A stretch of 12,893 nt of DNA, taken from assembly GCA_025457985.1 (NCBI GenBank), contig JALOTI010000011.1:1-12893 (forward strand), written 5' to 3'. Shown here in pieces: positions 1-7,393 of this stretch. A model generated the notes under the pieces. That model searched no databases. It saw only the letters and a list, made by a program, of their open reading frames with translations, and was not told the DNA's origin. The position numbers were made by a program, and so were the translations under genes. Source of the stretch: Leptospira sp. GTDB lineage: Bacteria; Spirochaetota; Leptospiria; Leptospirales; Leptospiraceae. Each line of letters starts with the position of its first letter. Position 1 is the first letter of the stretch.

Positions 1-804
1 CGTGTCAGTCTTCAAGCCTCGTTCCATAACCATGCTCTCGGGAAGATACCTCGCCAGAATGCTCGTGGCAATATCCTCCTTGATGTCCTTCTTGTACTTT
101 TCGAAATCACTCTTGATGTCTCTAACAATATGGGATGTCAGCTGCTCGACCTCACGTTCCGAGCCTTTGTATCCACTTTCCTTCAATGCCCTCTTCAGGT
201 CTTGAAGGGCGCCAGCATAAAGACCCTCGAGTTTGATTTCGCCAGCTTGTCGCTTGCTTTCGACAAAATCTTGAAACTGTTTGTAGACATCATCGGTCAC
301 TTCGAAATTGTTTGTCAGCTCGTTCTTGGAACTCCACAATGCAGCAAACTCGCCCATGGCGTCCGATCGCAACAAGGTGATTTCCAAAGCCGATGCTTTA
401 GGTGCTGGCACTTTGTAGTCAACTTCAATGCCTCCTCCGTCTCGAACTATTCTGCCGCTCTTGGTGTAATAGACTTGGCGATCCTTTTTCGAAATTCGGG
501 AGGATGTGTACTTGCCATCTTCTTCTCGCAATCCACCGCCCTCTTTGTACTGCACGCCTTGGATGCATCGTCCAGAAGGAGTATAATATTTTGCCACGGT
601 AAATTTGAGAGCGGTATTAAACGGCAAGTCCTCGACATTCTGCACAAGGCCCTTTCCAAAGGTTCGATCGGTTCCGATAATGATTCCAGAGTCAGTGTCT
701 TGAATGGCACCAGACACAATCTCTGCGGCACTGGCAGTTCCACGACGGTCTGCTGGTCGTAGGACGGCAGCTGGAAAACGCTGGACCGCAAAACGTCTCT
801 CCAT
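1..804 (-). CDS. S41 C-terminal processing peptidase, C-terminal fragment (partial, eukaryotic-looking)
   Basis: This minus-strand frame has no stop from about 879 down to the left edge, where it continues outside the window. The first in-frame ATG is at 804-802. From about 741 it matches the catalytic core of S41 tail-specific proteases: a GTASAAEIVSG block with the probable nucleophile Ser at 732-730, an IQD Asp, then TFGKGLVQN with the catalytic Lys at 654-652, followed by FTVAKYYTPSGRCIQG and a DGGGIE block. The rest is a charged helical C-terminal region. These enzymes cleave near protein C-termini; plastid and cyanobacterial members mature photosystem II D1. The PDZ and N-terminal domains expected before the Ser block are absent; only some 60 residues without clear similarity precede it, so the gene is broken or the upstream part lies in another exon. 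Codon use (many CGA Arg) and higher G+C differ from the rest of the window. The family call is firm; the algal/diatom origin is inference from remembered homologues. Confidence 0.85.
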   Translation of the reverse strand, partial: MERRFAVQRFPAAVLRPADRRGTASAAEIVSGAIQDTDSGIIIGTDRTFGKGLVQNVEDLPFNTALKFTVAKYYTPSGRCIQGVQYKEGGGLREEDGKYTSSRISKKDRQVYYTKSGRIVRDGGGIEVDYKVPAPKASALEITLLRSDAMGEFAALWSSKNELTNNFEVTDDVYKQFQDFVESKRQAGEIKLEGLYAGALQDLKRALKESGYKGSEREVEQLTSHIVRDIKSDFEKYKKDIKEDIATSILARYLPESMVMERGLKTDT

Positions 805-1181
805 TGACAGAGTGACAGATATATTAACGGAAGGTTTGATCTGTGATTCAACGTGGCACGTATAGCCTAGAATATGGAGTCAATGACTGCATTGTTTTGG
901 TTCTTCGGAAGTGCTCTAAATTTCAGTTGATTTTTCTTTAGCGTCGTGTTATTATGCTTTCGAACCACGTAAAATCCAGCGTCTTTGTGGGCCTCAAATT
1001 ATTAAGCTTTCTTTTCGTAAAGAAAACCAGTTTTGAAAGTATTTCGTGAGTCTACTACTCTAATGAACGCCATGCACCGCGCGGTTATTGGTTATTTAGA
1101 AACTCGTCTTCGTAGACAGTGTGTGAAGATCGTTCTCACAAACCTCTCACCTGCTCCTTTGTGACATGTCAGAAGTGCTAC
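805..1181. other. Gene-free stretch holding the probable junction between two sequence types
   Basis: About 377 bp with stops in all frames I read and no RNA gene I recognise. It separates the peptidase fragment from the truncated receiver-kinase. On the minus strand, CAG/GTGAGA near 1149 looks like a splice donor and TTCTAG at about 872-867 like a splice acceptor just before the peptidase frame opens, so part of it could be a eukaryotic intron of about 280 bp. It also holds two similar short words, TTATTATGCTTTCG near 949 and ATTATTAAGCTTTC near 998, and a TGTGA-N9-TCACA inverted repeat at 1122-1140. None of these is strong. The change between sequence types lies somewhere between about 850 and 1320, the latter inside the kinase tail. 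Confidence 0.4.
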
Positions 1182-2372
1182 CTAATTGCTGTAGTTTCTA
1201 CATCGAGTTGCCACGTGGGCTCGTGTCTGAGTCGCTGTAGAAGAGTTTAACTTTAAATGAAATATTACATCGCTCACGGTCTGTTTTTCGTTCACGTCGC
1301 TTTCAATGCTGTCTGCACTAGGTTTCTTTGAATTATTGGAGTGCACTAACTGCAATAAATTTGAAGTGAGTGCTCTGAGCCTCTCCGTTTGGTTTAAGGT
1401 TACTTTGAGAGCACGGTCTTTTAGTGCTGAATCTGCATTTTCTTTTACAGCCATTTCAACGAAACCTTGTATCGCCGTAAGAGAATTATTTATCTCATGG
1501 CCTACACCAGCAGCAACGATTGACAAATAAGCACGTCTTTCTGAATCGATTAACTGCTCCACCATCATCTTCTTTTGTGTTACGTCTCGTATAACACCCG
1601 TAAAGTACGAATCTCCATCGAGTACGTAAGAGCAAATGGCTATATCCGCTAAAAAGGTAGAGCCATCCTGTCTTAAAAGTGTCACATCAGATAATTGATG
1701 AGCGTTAGAATTGCCCTTATCATTTAATACACTTCCTACTTTGGACATATACTTTTTCATTTTGGTTTCTGTAAAAAGCATATCAACATTTTGGCCAATT
1801 AAATCTAAGGGTTTTGTGTATCCAAACATTTGGTAACTTGCTTGATTTGCTGAAACTATAACTAACTTAGAATTTATAGTAATTACGGCATCACTTGTCG
1901 CATTTAAAATAGCCGCGTTTTGTCTATTCAAATCTAGGTTCTGAGAGCGAAGTGCTTTCTCTACTTTTTCGGATAAAAATAATTTCTCTTGTTCTTCATC
2001 CTTTTTTGCCTTTTCAGTTAACGCTCGTTTTACAACTGAAAGTATCTGTGTTCTATCAACAGGTTTTGAAATATACTCGAACGCCTTATAACGAATGGCA
2101 GATTCAGCGGAGGAAAGATTAGGATTTCCCGTGATTAAGATCACTGGTGTATTAATACGTTGATCGGATACATATTTTATAAAATCGATACCTGACATAC
2201 CTTTCATAAGTACGTCAGAGATTATTATCGAGTATGTATTTCCCGCTTCAATCAGTTCGATTGCGTTTGCAACTGAATCGCTAAGATCAATTGAATATCC
2301 TTCCCTAGAAAGAACTCGCTGCAAGGCGATTCGAATGTCTTCTTCGTCATCTATGATTAGTATTCTATCCAT
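1182..2372 (-). CDS. Receiver-PAS-HisKA hybrid protein, ATPase domain missing (probably truncated)
   Basis: A signalling protein of 396 residues. Residues 1-120 are a response-regulator receiver: acidic pocket DDEED at 8-12, phospho-acceptor D53 in SDV, T81, and K103 in SKP. A coiled linker follows, then a PAS domain at about 150-270 (NATSDAVITINS to GVIRDVTQKK), then a HisKA-type dimerisation helix with the H-box GHEINNSLTA, phospho-His H292. The N, G1 and G2 boxes of a HATPase domain are absent. After about residue 345 the chain becomes Thr/Ser/Arg-rich and unlike a kinase, then stops. The expected ~130-residue catalytic domain is missing, next to the boundary with foreign-looking DNA, so the last ~40-50 residues may not be native. 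The ATG overlaps the stop of the upstream kinase within ATGGATAG, so the pair is probably translationally coupled. If intact in nature, it could act as a phosphorelay acceptor of its neighbour. Confidence 0.85.
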   Translation of the reverse strand: MDRILIIDDEEDIRIALQRVLSREGYSIDLSDSVANAIELIEAGNTYSIIISDVLMKGMSGIDFIKYVSDQRINTPVILITGNPNLSSAESAIRYKAFEYISKPVDRTQILSVVKRALTEKAKKDEEQEKLFLSEKVEKALRSQNLDLNRQNAAILNATSDAVITINSKLVIVSANQASYQMFGYTKPLDLIGQNVDMLFTETKMKKYMSKVGSVLNDKGNSNAHQLSDVTLLRQDGSTFLADIAICSYVLDGDSYFTGVIRDVTQKKMMVEQLIDSERRAYLSIVAAGVGHEINNSLTAIQGFVEMAVKENADSALKDRALKVTLNQTERLRALTSNLLQLVHSNNSKKPSADSIESDVNEKQTVSDVIFHLKLNSSTATQTRAHVATRCRNYSN

Positions 2373-3834
2373 TTTCTTCTACGTGGGCCGGCAAATGAAT
2401 TTCAATCTTCGTACCAGAGTTAAATTTTGTTTTGATAAAAATATCTCCACCATGGTCTTGTATTATTTTTTTAGAGATTGATAACCCTAAACCAGTTCCC
2501 TGGTTATTCCTCCTTGTTGTAAACAAGGGCAAAAATACCTTCTCGAGAGTGTTATCATCGATACCAGGTCCATTATCTTCAATAGAAAATACTACCCAAT
2601 CTTTTTTTTGATGGTGAAGAAGATCGATTCCAAGTTCTATTTTTGGATTTTGACGAGGTGTTTCCATTTCAGAAAGGGCATTAATGGCATTCATTACGCA
2701 ATTGATTAGTACCTGTTCGATTTCTTGCCATCGAACAAAGAGACCTGGTAAATTTGGTCCTGCGTGTCTTGTGAATTCGATTTGTTTTTTTTTGCAACTG
2801 ACTTCAACTAGTTCACTTGCTCGAACCAAAATGTAATACGGCGAAACAAAGTCTCTATTCGGACTTTCCATTCTGCCTAAATCTAAAAGTGCTCTAACCA
2901 AATCGCGAATCCGCTGATTTGCCGATTCTATTTTTTTGAGTATACTTGTTCTAATAATCGGATCGTCTTCACCTACTGTGATTAAATCTTCTAAGTATAA
3001 AAGAGAACTTTGAAGAGGATTATTGATTTCATGTGCAAGACCCGCGGCAATTTCCCCAAGACTTGCAAATTTCATGGATTCAATCAACTGTCTATCAATC
3101 TTTTTACTTTCGGAAATATCGGAAAAAACCAACATCGCTTTTTTATCTTTCGGATCTGGACGACGAATGGGAATTATGCGAATTTCAAAAATATGTTCTT
3201 GCTGTAAAATCTCGTACTCAAATTCGAATGTGTTCGCAACTTTTTCCTGAATTGTTTCTCTAATTTTGGAGAGAAGATTTCTTTGCAAAGTGGAATCCAA
3301 AAAAGCAAAAATCAGTTCCCCTGATTCAAGTCCTAAAACTTGAAATAATAAAAATTTGAAAGTGGGCGCAATATCCAAAATGATTCCATTTTCGTTAACA
3401 ATTACAATTCCATTGTTCATGGAGGCAAAAAAAGTTCGTAACTTTTCTTCAGAAGATCGTATCGTTTTCTCAAACGATGGTTGGTTTGACCATTCAATAG
3501 ATATACAAACTAGTGAATCATTCCCTTCAAGAATTCGGTTTAAGTTTGTAAATTGAAGAGTTACTGGAATTAGATTTTTAGATTTTCCTCTCATCATCCA
3601 TTTGTACTTACTTTCTGTCTTTGCAAGTTTTGCGAGAGAGGTTTGCAAAAGATGGTGGTCAGAGAAAAATTGATCTATTTTTTTATCCAACACCTCTTCT
3701 GCCGAATAGGACATTTGTGAGTGAAAACTGCTATTTGAATAAACTATTTCCCAAGAATTGATATCGACGAATAAGATTCCATGCTCGGAATGGGAAATTA
3801 GATTTGCTAGAGTTTGAAGTTTGGAATCCAACAT
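2365..3834 (-). CDS. PAS-domain sensor histidine kinase
   Basis: A complete orthodox histidine kinase of 489 residues, apparently cytoplasmic, with no membrane segment or signal peptide. Two PAS-like sensing regions lie at about 5-115 and 130-245; the second ends in VFSDISESKK, typical of the PAS-to-kinase linker. The HisKA domain has the H-box ASLGEIAAGLAHEINNPLQ with phospho-acceptor H268. The HATPase domain follows with the N-box around N378/N382, G1 box EDNGPGI at 419-425, an F-box-like LPLFTT, and G2 box GTGLGLS at 446-452. The protein should autophosphorylate on His and pass phosphate to a receiver. Candidate partners are the receiver fused in the overlapping downstream gene and the stand-alone receiver at 4777. 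The ATG at 3834 lies 4 bp from the start of the divergent hydrolase gene. The signal sensed by the PAS domains cannot be read from sequence. Confidence 0.93.
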   Translation of the reverse strand: MLDSKLQTLANLISHSEHGILFVDINSWEIVYSNSSFHSQMSYSAEEVLDKKIDQFFSDHHLLQTSLAKLAKTESKYKWMMRGKSKNLIPVTLQFTNLNRILEGNDSLVCISIEWSNQPSFEKTIRSSEEKLRTFFASMNNGIVIVNENGIILDIAPTFKFLLFQVLGLESGELIFAFLDSTLQRNLLSKIRETIQEKVANTFEFEYEILQQEHIFEIRIIPIRRPDPKDKKAMLVFSDISESKKIDRQLIESMKFASLGEIAAGLAHEINNPLQSSLLYLEDLITVGEDDPIIRTSILKKIESANQRIRDLVRALLDLGRMESPNRDFVSPYYILVRASELVEVSCKKKQIEFTRHAGPNLPGLFVRWQEIEQVLINCVMNAINALSEMETPRQNPKIELGIDLLHHQKKDWVVFSIEDNGPGIDDNTLEKVFLPLFTTRRNNQGTGLGLSISKKIIQDHGGDIFIKTKFNSGTKIEIHLPAHVEENG

Positions 3835-3838
3835 CTTT

Positions 3839-4705
3839 ATGAAATTGTTTTATAAATCTCTGTATCGACACTACCAGTACCAAAGACGAGCTGCAATGAA
3901 AAATATGGGCGGAGTCCCAAGTTTTGTCGATTTAGGTGGGTATAAATTGTTCTTTTGGAGGTTTGGATCTGAAAAGAATCCTCCTGTCGTATTTTTACAT
4001 GGTTTATTAGATGAAAGTTTTGGATTTCGCCGAGTCATAAAAGAAATGTTAGATGATAATTTTTGCCTCTACGTTTTTGATCTGCCTGGCTATGGAAAAA
4101 GCAAACTTCCGAATATAAAATTTCTGTATCAGATAGATGTTTGGGGAGAAATCTTAAGAGAGAGTTTCGAAATTTTAAACTTAAAGGACATAACTTTAGT
4201 CGGTCATTCTATGGGTGGATTGACCGCCCAACACATCGTATTGAAAGACAAATCCAAAATGATTAGAAGGCTTATGTTACTCGCACCAGGAGGGATTCCT
4301 CATCCAGAACGAGAAAAAATGAGGGAAATCCTCTTTCCAAAAACGGAACGCCAAGTTGTTCATTTGTTGCGTTTTTTATATGGAGAGGAATTTCCTGAAC
4401 CTGGTTATTTTTTACGCAAAACTTTAGTTACCATTTGGAATGGAACGCCAAACCGATATTTGCAGGAGAACACACTTCGGCGCGAACCTGAGATTTTTTT
4501 TGGAGATAAAATAAAGGCTATTTCTATTCCAACCCTAATTGTAGCCGGAGAAAAGGACGAAATTACGCCGCCAACTATGATGAAAAAGATGAAATCCTAC
4601 TTAAAAAAAGGAAAACTAATTTGGATACCAAATGTACGCCACGCACTCCATTTAGAAAAGCCAGCTATTGTTGCAAAAGAGTTACGGAAATTTATGTCCA
4701 ATTAA
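3839..4705 (+). CDS. Alpha/beta-fold hydrolase
   Basis: A serine hydrolase of 288 residues from the ATG at 3839. A TTG at 3821 would add six residues but would overlap the divergent kinase, so I prefer the ATG. The catalytic parts are clear: oxyanion-hole HGLLD near residue 54, nucleophile elbow GHSMGG with Ser at about 124, acid Asp at about 240 in AGEKDEITP, and His at about 268 in RHALHLEKP. The first ~25 residues are basic and aromatic without a cleavable signal, and may bind membrane. A second ATG at 3896 would remove them. The fold covers lipases, esterases, epoxide hydrolases and C-C hydrolases; the substrate cannot be deduced. Its promoter must lie inside the divergent kinase gene. 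The stand-alone receiver gene follows 71 bp downstream on the same strand and could share the transcript. Confidence 0.88.
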   Translation: MKLFYKSLYRHYQYQRRAAMKNMGGVPSFVDLGGYKLFFWRFGSEKNPPVVFLHGLLDESFGFRRVIKEMLDDNFCLYVFDLPGYGKSKLPNIKFLYQIDVWGEILRESFEILNLKDITLVGHSMGGLTAQHIVLKDKSKMIRRLMLLAPGGIPHPEREKMREILFPKTERQVVHLLRFLYGEEFPEPGYFLRKTLVTIWNGTPNRYLQENTLRREPEIFFGDKIKAISIPTLIVAGEKDEITPPTMMKKMKSYLKKGKLIWIPNVRHALHLEKPAIVAKELRKFMSN

Positions 4706-4730
4706 CATGTGCCATCTTTTAACACAAAAC

Positions 4731-4750
4731 AAGTATTTTTACTTTTTTAT
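4731..4750 (+). terminator. Weak A/T hairpin followed by T-run between hydrolase and receiver gene
   Basis: AAGTA-TTTT-TACTT forms a perfect 5-bp stem at 4731-4744, followed directly by more T residues. The stem is A/T-rich and probably weak, so termination would be partial at best. The same stretch could instead contribute to the promoter of the receiver gene starting at 4777. Confidence 0.25.
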
Positions 4751-4776
4751 AGGAACCCAAAAAGAAAACTGACCAT

Positions 4777-5142
4777 ATGGGGCAGAAAAACATCCTTATC
4801 GTGGAGGATGAACCATTTCTCGGATTGAATATCAAACAAAAGATTGAGTCTTTCGGTCTTCATGTGATAGCTGTTGTTCCGTCAGGTGATGAGGCGTTTC
4901 AAATAGTTTCTGAAAAGGTTCCAGATTTAATTCTTATGGATATCAATTTGGAAGGAAGTCTCAATGGAATGGAAACTGCAGAGTCGCTTCGGAATCAGTT
5001 TTCAGTTCCTGTCCTTTTTTTGACGGGTTTTTTGGATGACGAAGAAAAAGAGAGAATAGATAAGAATCCATCCTATTCCTATCTAATAAAACCTTTCACA
5101 ACGGATCAATTGAAAGAAGCTGTTGATCGCTTTACTGCCTAA
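4777..5142 (+). CDS. Stand-alone response-regulator receiver protein
   Basis: A single receiver domain of 121 residues with no output domain. The acidic pocket is EDE at 10-12, the phospho-acceptor D55 lies in LMDINL, the switch Thr is T83 in FLTG, and the conserved Lys is K105 in IKPF. All residues needed for Mg2+ binding and phosphorylation are present. Proteins of this kind act as phosphate shuttles, phosphate sinks or protein-binding switches. The histidine kinase starting at 3834 is the natural candidate partner by proximity, but this is inference. No strong Shine-Dalgarno sequence precedes the ATG; an AGGAA at 4751 is too distant to be ideal. The 3' end overlaps the convergent tlyA gene by 11 bp. 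Confidence 0.92.
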   Translation: MGQKNILIVEDEPFLGLNIKQKIESFGLHVIAVVPSGDEAFQIVSEKVPDLILMDINLEGSLNGMETAESLRNQFSVPVLFLTGFLDDEEKERIDKNPSYSYLIKPFTTDQLKEAVDRFTA

Positions 5143-5974
5143 ACTCCCAAAAAACCAAAAATTCTCGATTTCCATCTGCACCTTGGATTGGCGACTCGCC
5201 AAGACCTTTCAAAAAAAAATGTTTATTGTTATTTTTTATATTTCGCCAAACAGATCTTATACAGGGACCAAGGATTTTTGAATCCGTAACAACACCTTTT
5301 TCGAGATAACGTGCAGGTAGCTCAAATTGTGGTTTTAGAAGGCTTACACCTTGAATAGGTATTCGTGACGCCATTTGGAATAGGTTTCCTAACTGTGAAA
5401 AAACTGAGGTTAAGGAAATAAAACTTAAATCCATAGAAAAAAAATATTGAGTGTCGTCTTGAGGTAATTCTATCAATGGATTCGCTTGAGAATCTTGAGA
5501 TTCCTTTCCCTCAATAGTTTTGTTTATGGTATTATAAGAAATTTTTTCCCATGTAAGGTCTTTTACATGAGTTCTGTCTAAAACAGTTACTTTTGGATGG
5601 TTTGCAATTTTTTGTGCAAGTAGTCCATATCCCACATCGACAGCAAACACGTGTTTAGCGTTTTTTTCTAATAGAACCTGGCAAAATCCCCCTGTCGATG
5701 CACCTAAGTCCACACATATTTTGTTTTGAACGGTGAGTTTTGGGAACTGTTCAAACGCACCTAGTAACTTGTATGCACCTCTGGATACAAAGGTTTTGAT
5801 TTTCTCTTTTAGTCGTACTTTATCCTTAGAAGTAATGATTGTCCCTACTTTGGATACCACTCGATCATTTACAAGTACGGAGCCTGAAAGAATTAAAGAA
5901 GAGGCTAGCCTAAGGTCCTTAGCAAGACCAAAATCTACCAAGTATTGGTCGAGTCTAACTTTTCCTTTCTGCAA
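5132..5974 (-). CDS. tlyA: TlyA-family rRNA methyltransferase (S4 + FtsJ-like domains)
   Basis: A TlyA-family protein of 280 residues. Residues 5-60 are an S4 RNA-binding domain (VRLDQYLVDFGLAKD, GSVLVNDRVV). The rest is an RrmJ/FtsJ-type SAM-dependent 2'-O-methyltransferase: SRGAYKL at 64-70 with K69, SAM motif DLGASTGGF at 89-97, VDVGYG at 112-117, acidic MDLSFIS with D182, and LLKPQFE with K214, giving the K-D-K arrangement of the family. Actinobacterial TlyA makes 2'-O-methylcytidines in 16S and 23S rRNA; other members were first named haemolysins. A polar insert at about 145-177 separates the SAM half from the MDLSF strand. The chosen start is TTG at 5974 because the S4 domain begins just after it and no ATG is suitably placed; it overlaps the 3' end of the polyprenyl synthase gene by 20 bp. 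This is the last gene of the six-gene run. Confidence 0.9.
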   Translation of the reverse strand: MQKGKVRLDQYLVDFGLAKDLRLASSLILSGSVLVNDRVVSKVGTIITSKDKVRLKEKIKTFVSRGAYKLLGAFEQFPKLTVQNKICVDLGASTGGFCQVLLEKNAKHVFAVDVGYGLLAQKIANHPKVTVLDRTHVKDLTWEKISYNTINKTIEGKESQDSQANPLIELPQDDTQYFFSMDLSFISLTSVFSQLGNLFQMASRIPIQGVSLLKPQFELPARYLEKGVVTDSKILGPCIRSVWRNIKNNNKHFFLKGLGESPIQGADGNREFLVFWEFRQ

Positions 5975-6932
5975 TGTACTTTGGCAATTCAGTGAAGAAG
6001 AATTGCTCTCCTTTAGGGAGTTGTTTTGCGAGAGTAATCGCCTTTTCCATACTTTGGGCTTTCAAAGATTTTGCAGTCTGCATGCCAAATAGCGATGGAT
6101 AGGTTAGTTTTCCAGATTTTACATCTTTTCCAGGGGTTTTTCCGAGTTCTTCTTTGCTACCTTCAACGTCCAGGATGTCATCTGTGATTTGGAATAAAAG
6201 TCCAATTTCATTCGCATAACTTTGAATCAATGACACGCTCGCCAAATGATCGTCTCGCAATCGATTGCCGAGCAGAAAACTAGACTCTATCAAAGCTCCC
6301 GTTTTTTTAGCGTGAATCGATAGGAGCAGATCTTTTTCAAGTAAGGGGTCGTTTACGGGCTGTTTTTCTTGCAAAAGATCCAAATTTTGCCCCAAAATCA
6401 TTCCCCCAAGGCCTGCTCCATTATGTAGTATATGAATTAAATCTTTAATGAGATTCCCATCAGTGTCGTTAGATCGAGATGAGATCTTTGCGACTAGCGA
6501 AAATGCCAAAGAGTTAAGAGCATCGCCTGCGAGTATGGCTGTAGCCTCATCAAATTGGATATGACAGGTCGGAAATCCTCGCCGAGTGTCATCATTGTCC
6601 ATAGCGGGGAGATCATCATGAATCAAGGAATAAGTGTGAATGCATTCGATAGCGAAAGCTAAAAGAAGAAGGTCCTTATCGGAGTCTTCTATGGATTGAG
6701 GAAAATTTTTTCCTCTGTAAAAACTCTGTAAAAGGAAAATCGGCCGGATTCGTTTGCCACCTGCTTTTAAACTATAAATACAAGCGTCTGTAATGCGAGA
6801 AGTGGGATGAAATACGATTGGAATCTGTGATTCAAAATAGGATTCGAATAAGTGCTTAGTTGAAGAAAGGGAATTGAGGAAGGAATCGTTCAAATTTAGA
6901 ATGAAGTCGGCTGTTTTATTCCAGCCGACCAT
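5955..6932 (-). CDS. ispA: Short-chain polyprenyl diphosphate synthase (farnesyl/geranylgeranyl type)
   Basis: A trans-isoprenyl diphosphate synthase of 325 residues that condenses isopentenyl diphosphate with allylic diphosphates. Visible motifs: GGKRIRP at 58-64; first Asp-rich motif DDLPAMDND beginning at D106-D107, with the two-residue insertion typical of bacterial type II farnesyl synthases; RRG at 117-119; KTG at 210-212; and second Asp-rich motif DDILD at 251-255. Y101, five residues before the first Asp, is the bulky position that usually limits chain length to C15 or C20. C20 activity cannot be excluded, so the gene symbol is tentative. The ATG lies 5 bp after the ndk stop, in a GTGAG context rather than a well-spaced ribosome site. 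The product feeds quinone, undecaprenyl and other isoprenoid synthesis. Confidence 0.9.
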   Translation of the reverse strand: MVGWNKTADFILNLNDSFLNSLSSTKHLFESYFESQIPIVFHPTSRITDACIYSLKAGGKRIRPIFLLQSFYRGKNFPQSIEDSDKDLLLLAFAIECIHTYSLIHDDLPAMDNDDTRRGFPTCHIQFDEATAILAGDALNSLAFSLVAKISSRSNDTDGNLIKDLIHILHNGAGLGGMILGQNLDLLQEKQPVNDPLLEKDLLLSIHAKKTGALIESSFLLGNRLRDDHLASVSLIQSYANEIGLLFQITDDILDVEGSKEELGKTPGKDVKSGKLTYPSLFGMQTAKSLKAQSMEKAITLAKQLPKGEQFFFTELPKYIAERKS

Positions 6933-6937
6933 CTCAC

Positions 6938-7351
6938 TTAATTGAGTTCGTATCCTTTGAAGAAAAATGCGATTTCTTGAAGTCCGTTCTCTACTGAGTC
7001 AGATCCATGAACCGCATTCGCCTCTTTACTTTCTGCAAAGAGAGCGCGGATTGTTCCTGCTTTTGCTTCTTTTGGGTCGGTCGCTCCAATTACATCTCTC
7101 CAATGTTGAACTGCATTCTCACGTTCCAAAGCACAAGCAACGATTGGACCTGATGCCATATAACTGCATAAGTCATTATAAAAAGGTCGTGCAGCATGAA
7201 TCTTATAGAATTGTTTTGCATCTTCTAGACTGAGTTTTAAGAATTTCATCCCAAGGATTTTAAAACCTTCTTTTTCGATTCTTTGTAGGATGTCGCCGAT
7301 GTGTTTGTTTTTAACAGCATCTGGCTTTAGCATAATAAAAGTTCTTTCCAT
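6938..7351 (-). CDS. ndk: Nucleoside diphosphate kinase
   Basis: A complete NDP kinase of 137 residues, the normal bacterial length. It transfers the gamma-phosphate of ATP to NDPs and dNDPs through a phosphohistidine. Landmarks are LKPDAV at 8-13 with K9, the RPFYNDL stretch, [17 protein letters not shown], and the active-site NAVHGSDS with H115, followed by [12 protein letters not shown] ribosome-binding site AAGGTG (read on the minus strand, 7367-7362) stands 10 nt before the ATG. It lies 42 bp downstream of the antiporter gene, the widest gap in the run, so an extra promoter there is possible although none is obvious. Confidence 0.97.
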   Translation of the reverse strand: MERTFIMLKPDAVKNKHIGDILQRIEKEGFKILGMKFLKLSLEDAKQFYKIHAARPFYNDLCSYMASGPIVACALERENAVQHWRDVIGATDPKEAKAGTIRALFAESKEANAVHGSDSVENGLQEIAFFFKGYELN

Positions 7352-7393
7352 AGAGCCACTACACCTTAGAAACCCAAAAAAGCAATCGAATCT

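Noticed and set aside
580..592. TATAAT-like word
   Set aside because: It lies inside the peptidase coding region (Lys-Tyr-Tyr codons on the minus strand) and has no matching upstream box.
130..762. Plus-strand open frame of 210 codons
   Set aside because: It is antisense to the S41 peptidase frame, whose catalytic motifs are unmistakable; its own translation shows no recognisable domain.
447..851. Minus-strand open frame of 134 codons
   Set aside because: It runs out of frame through the peptidase Ser and Lys blocks and reads like random sequence.
1122..1140. TGTGA-N9-TCACA as a CRP-like site
   Set aside because: The spacer is 9 rather than 6 bases, the site is in DNA of uncertain origin, and no promoter is nearby.
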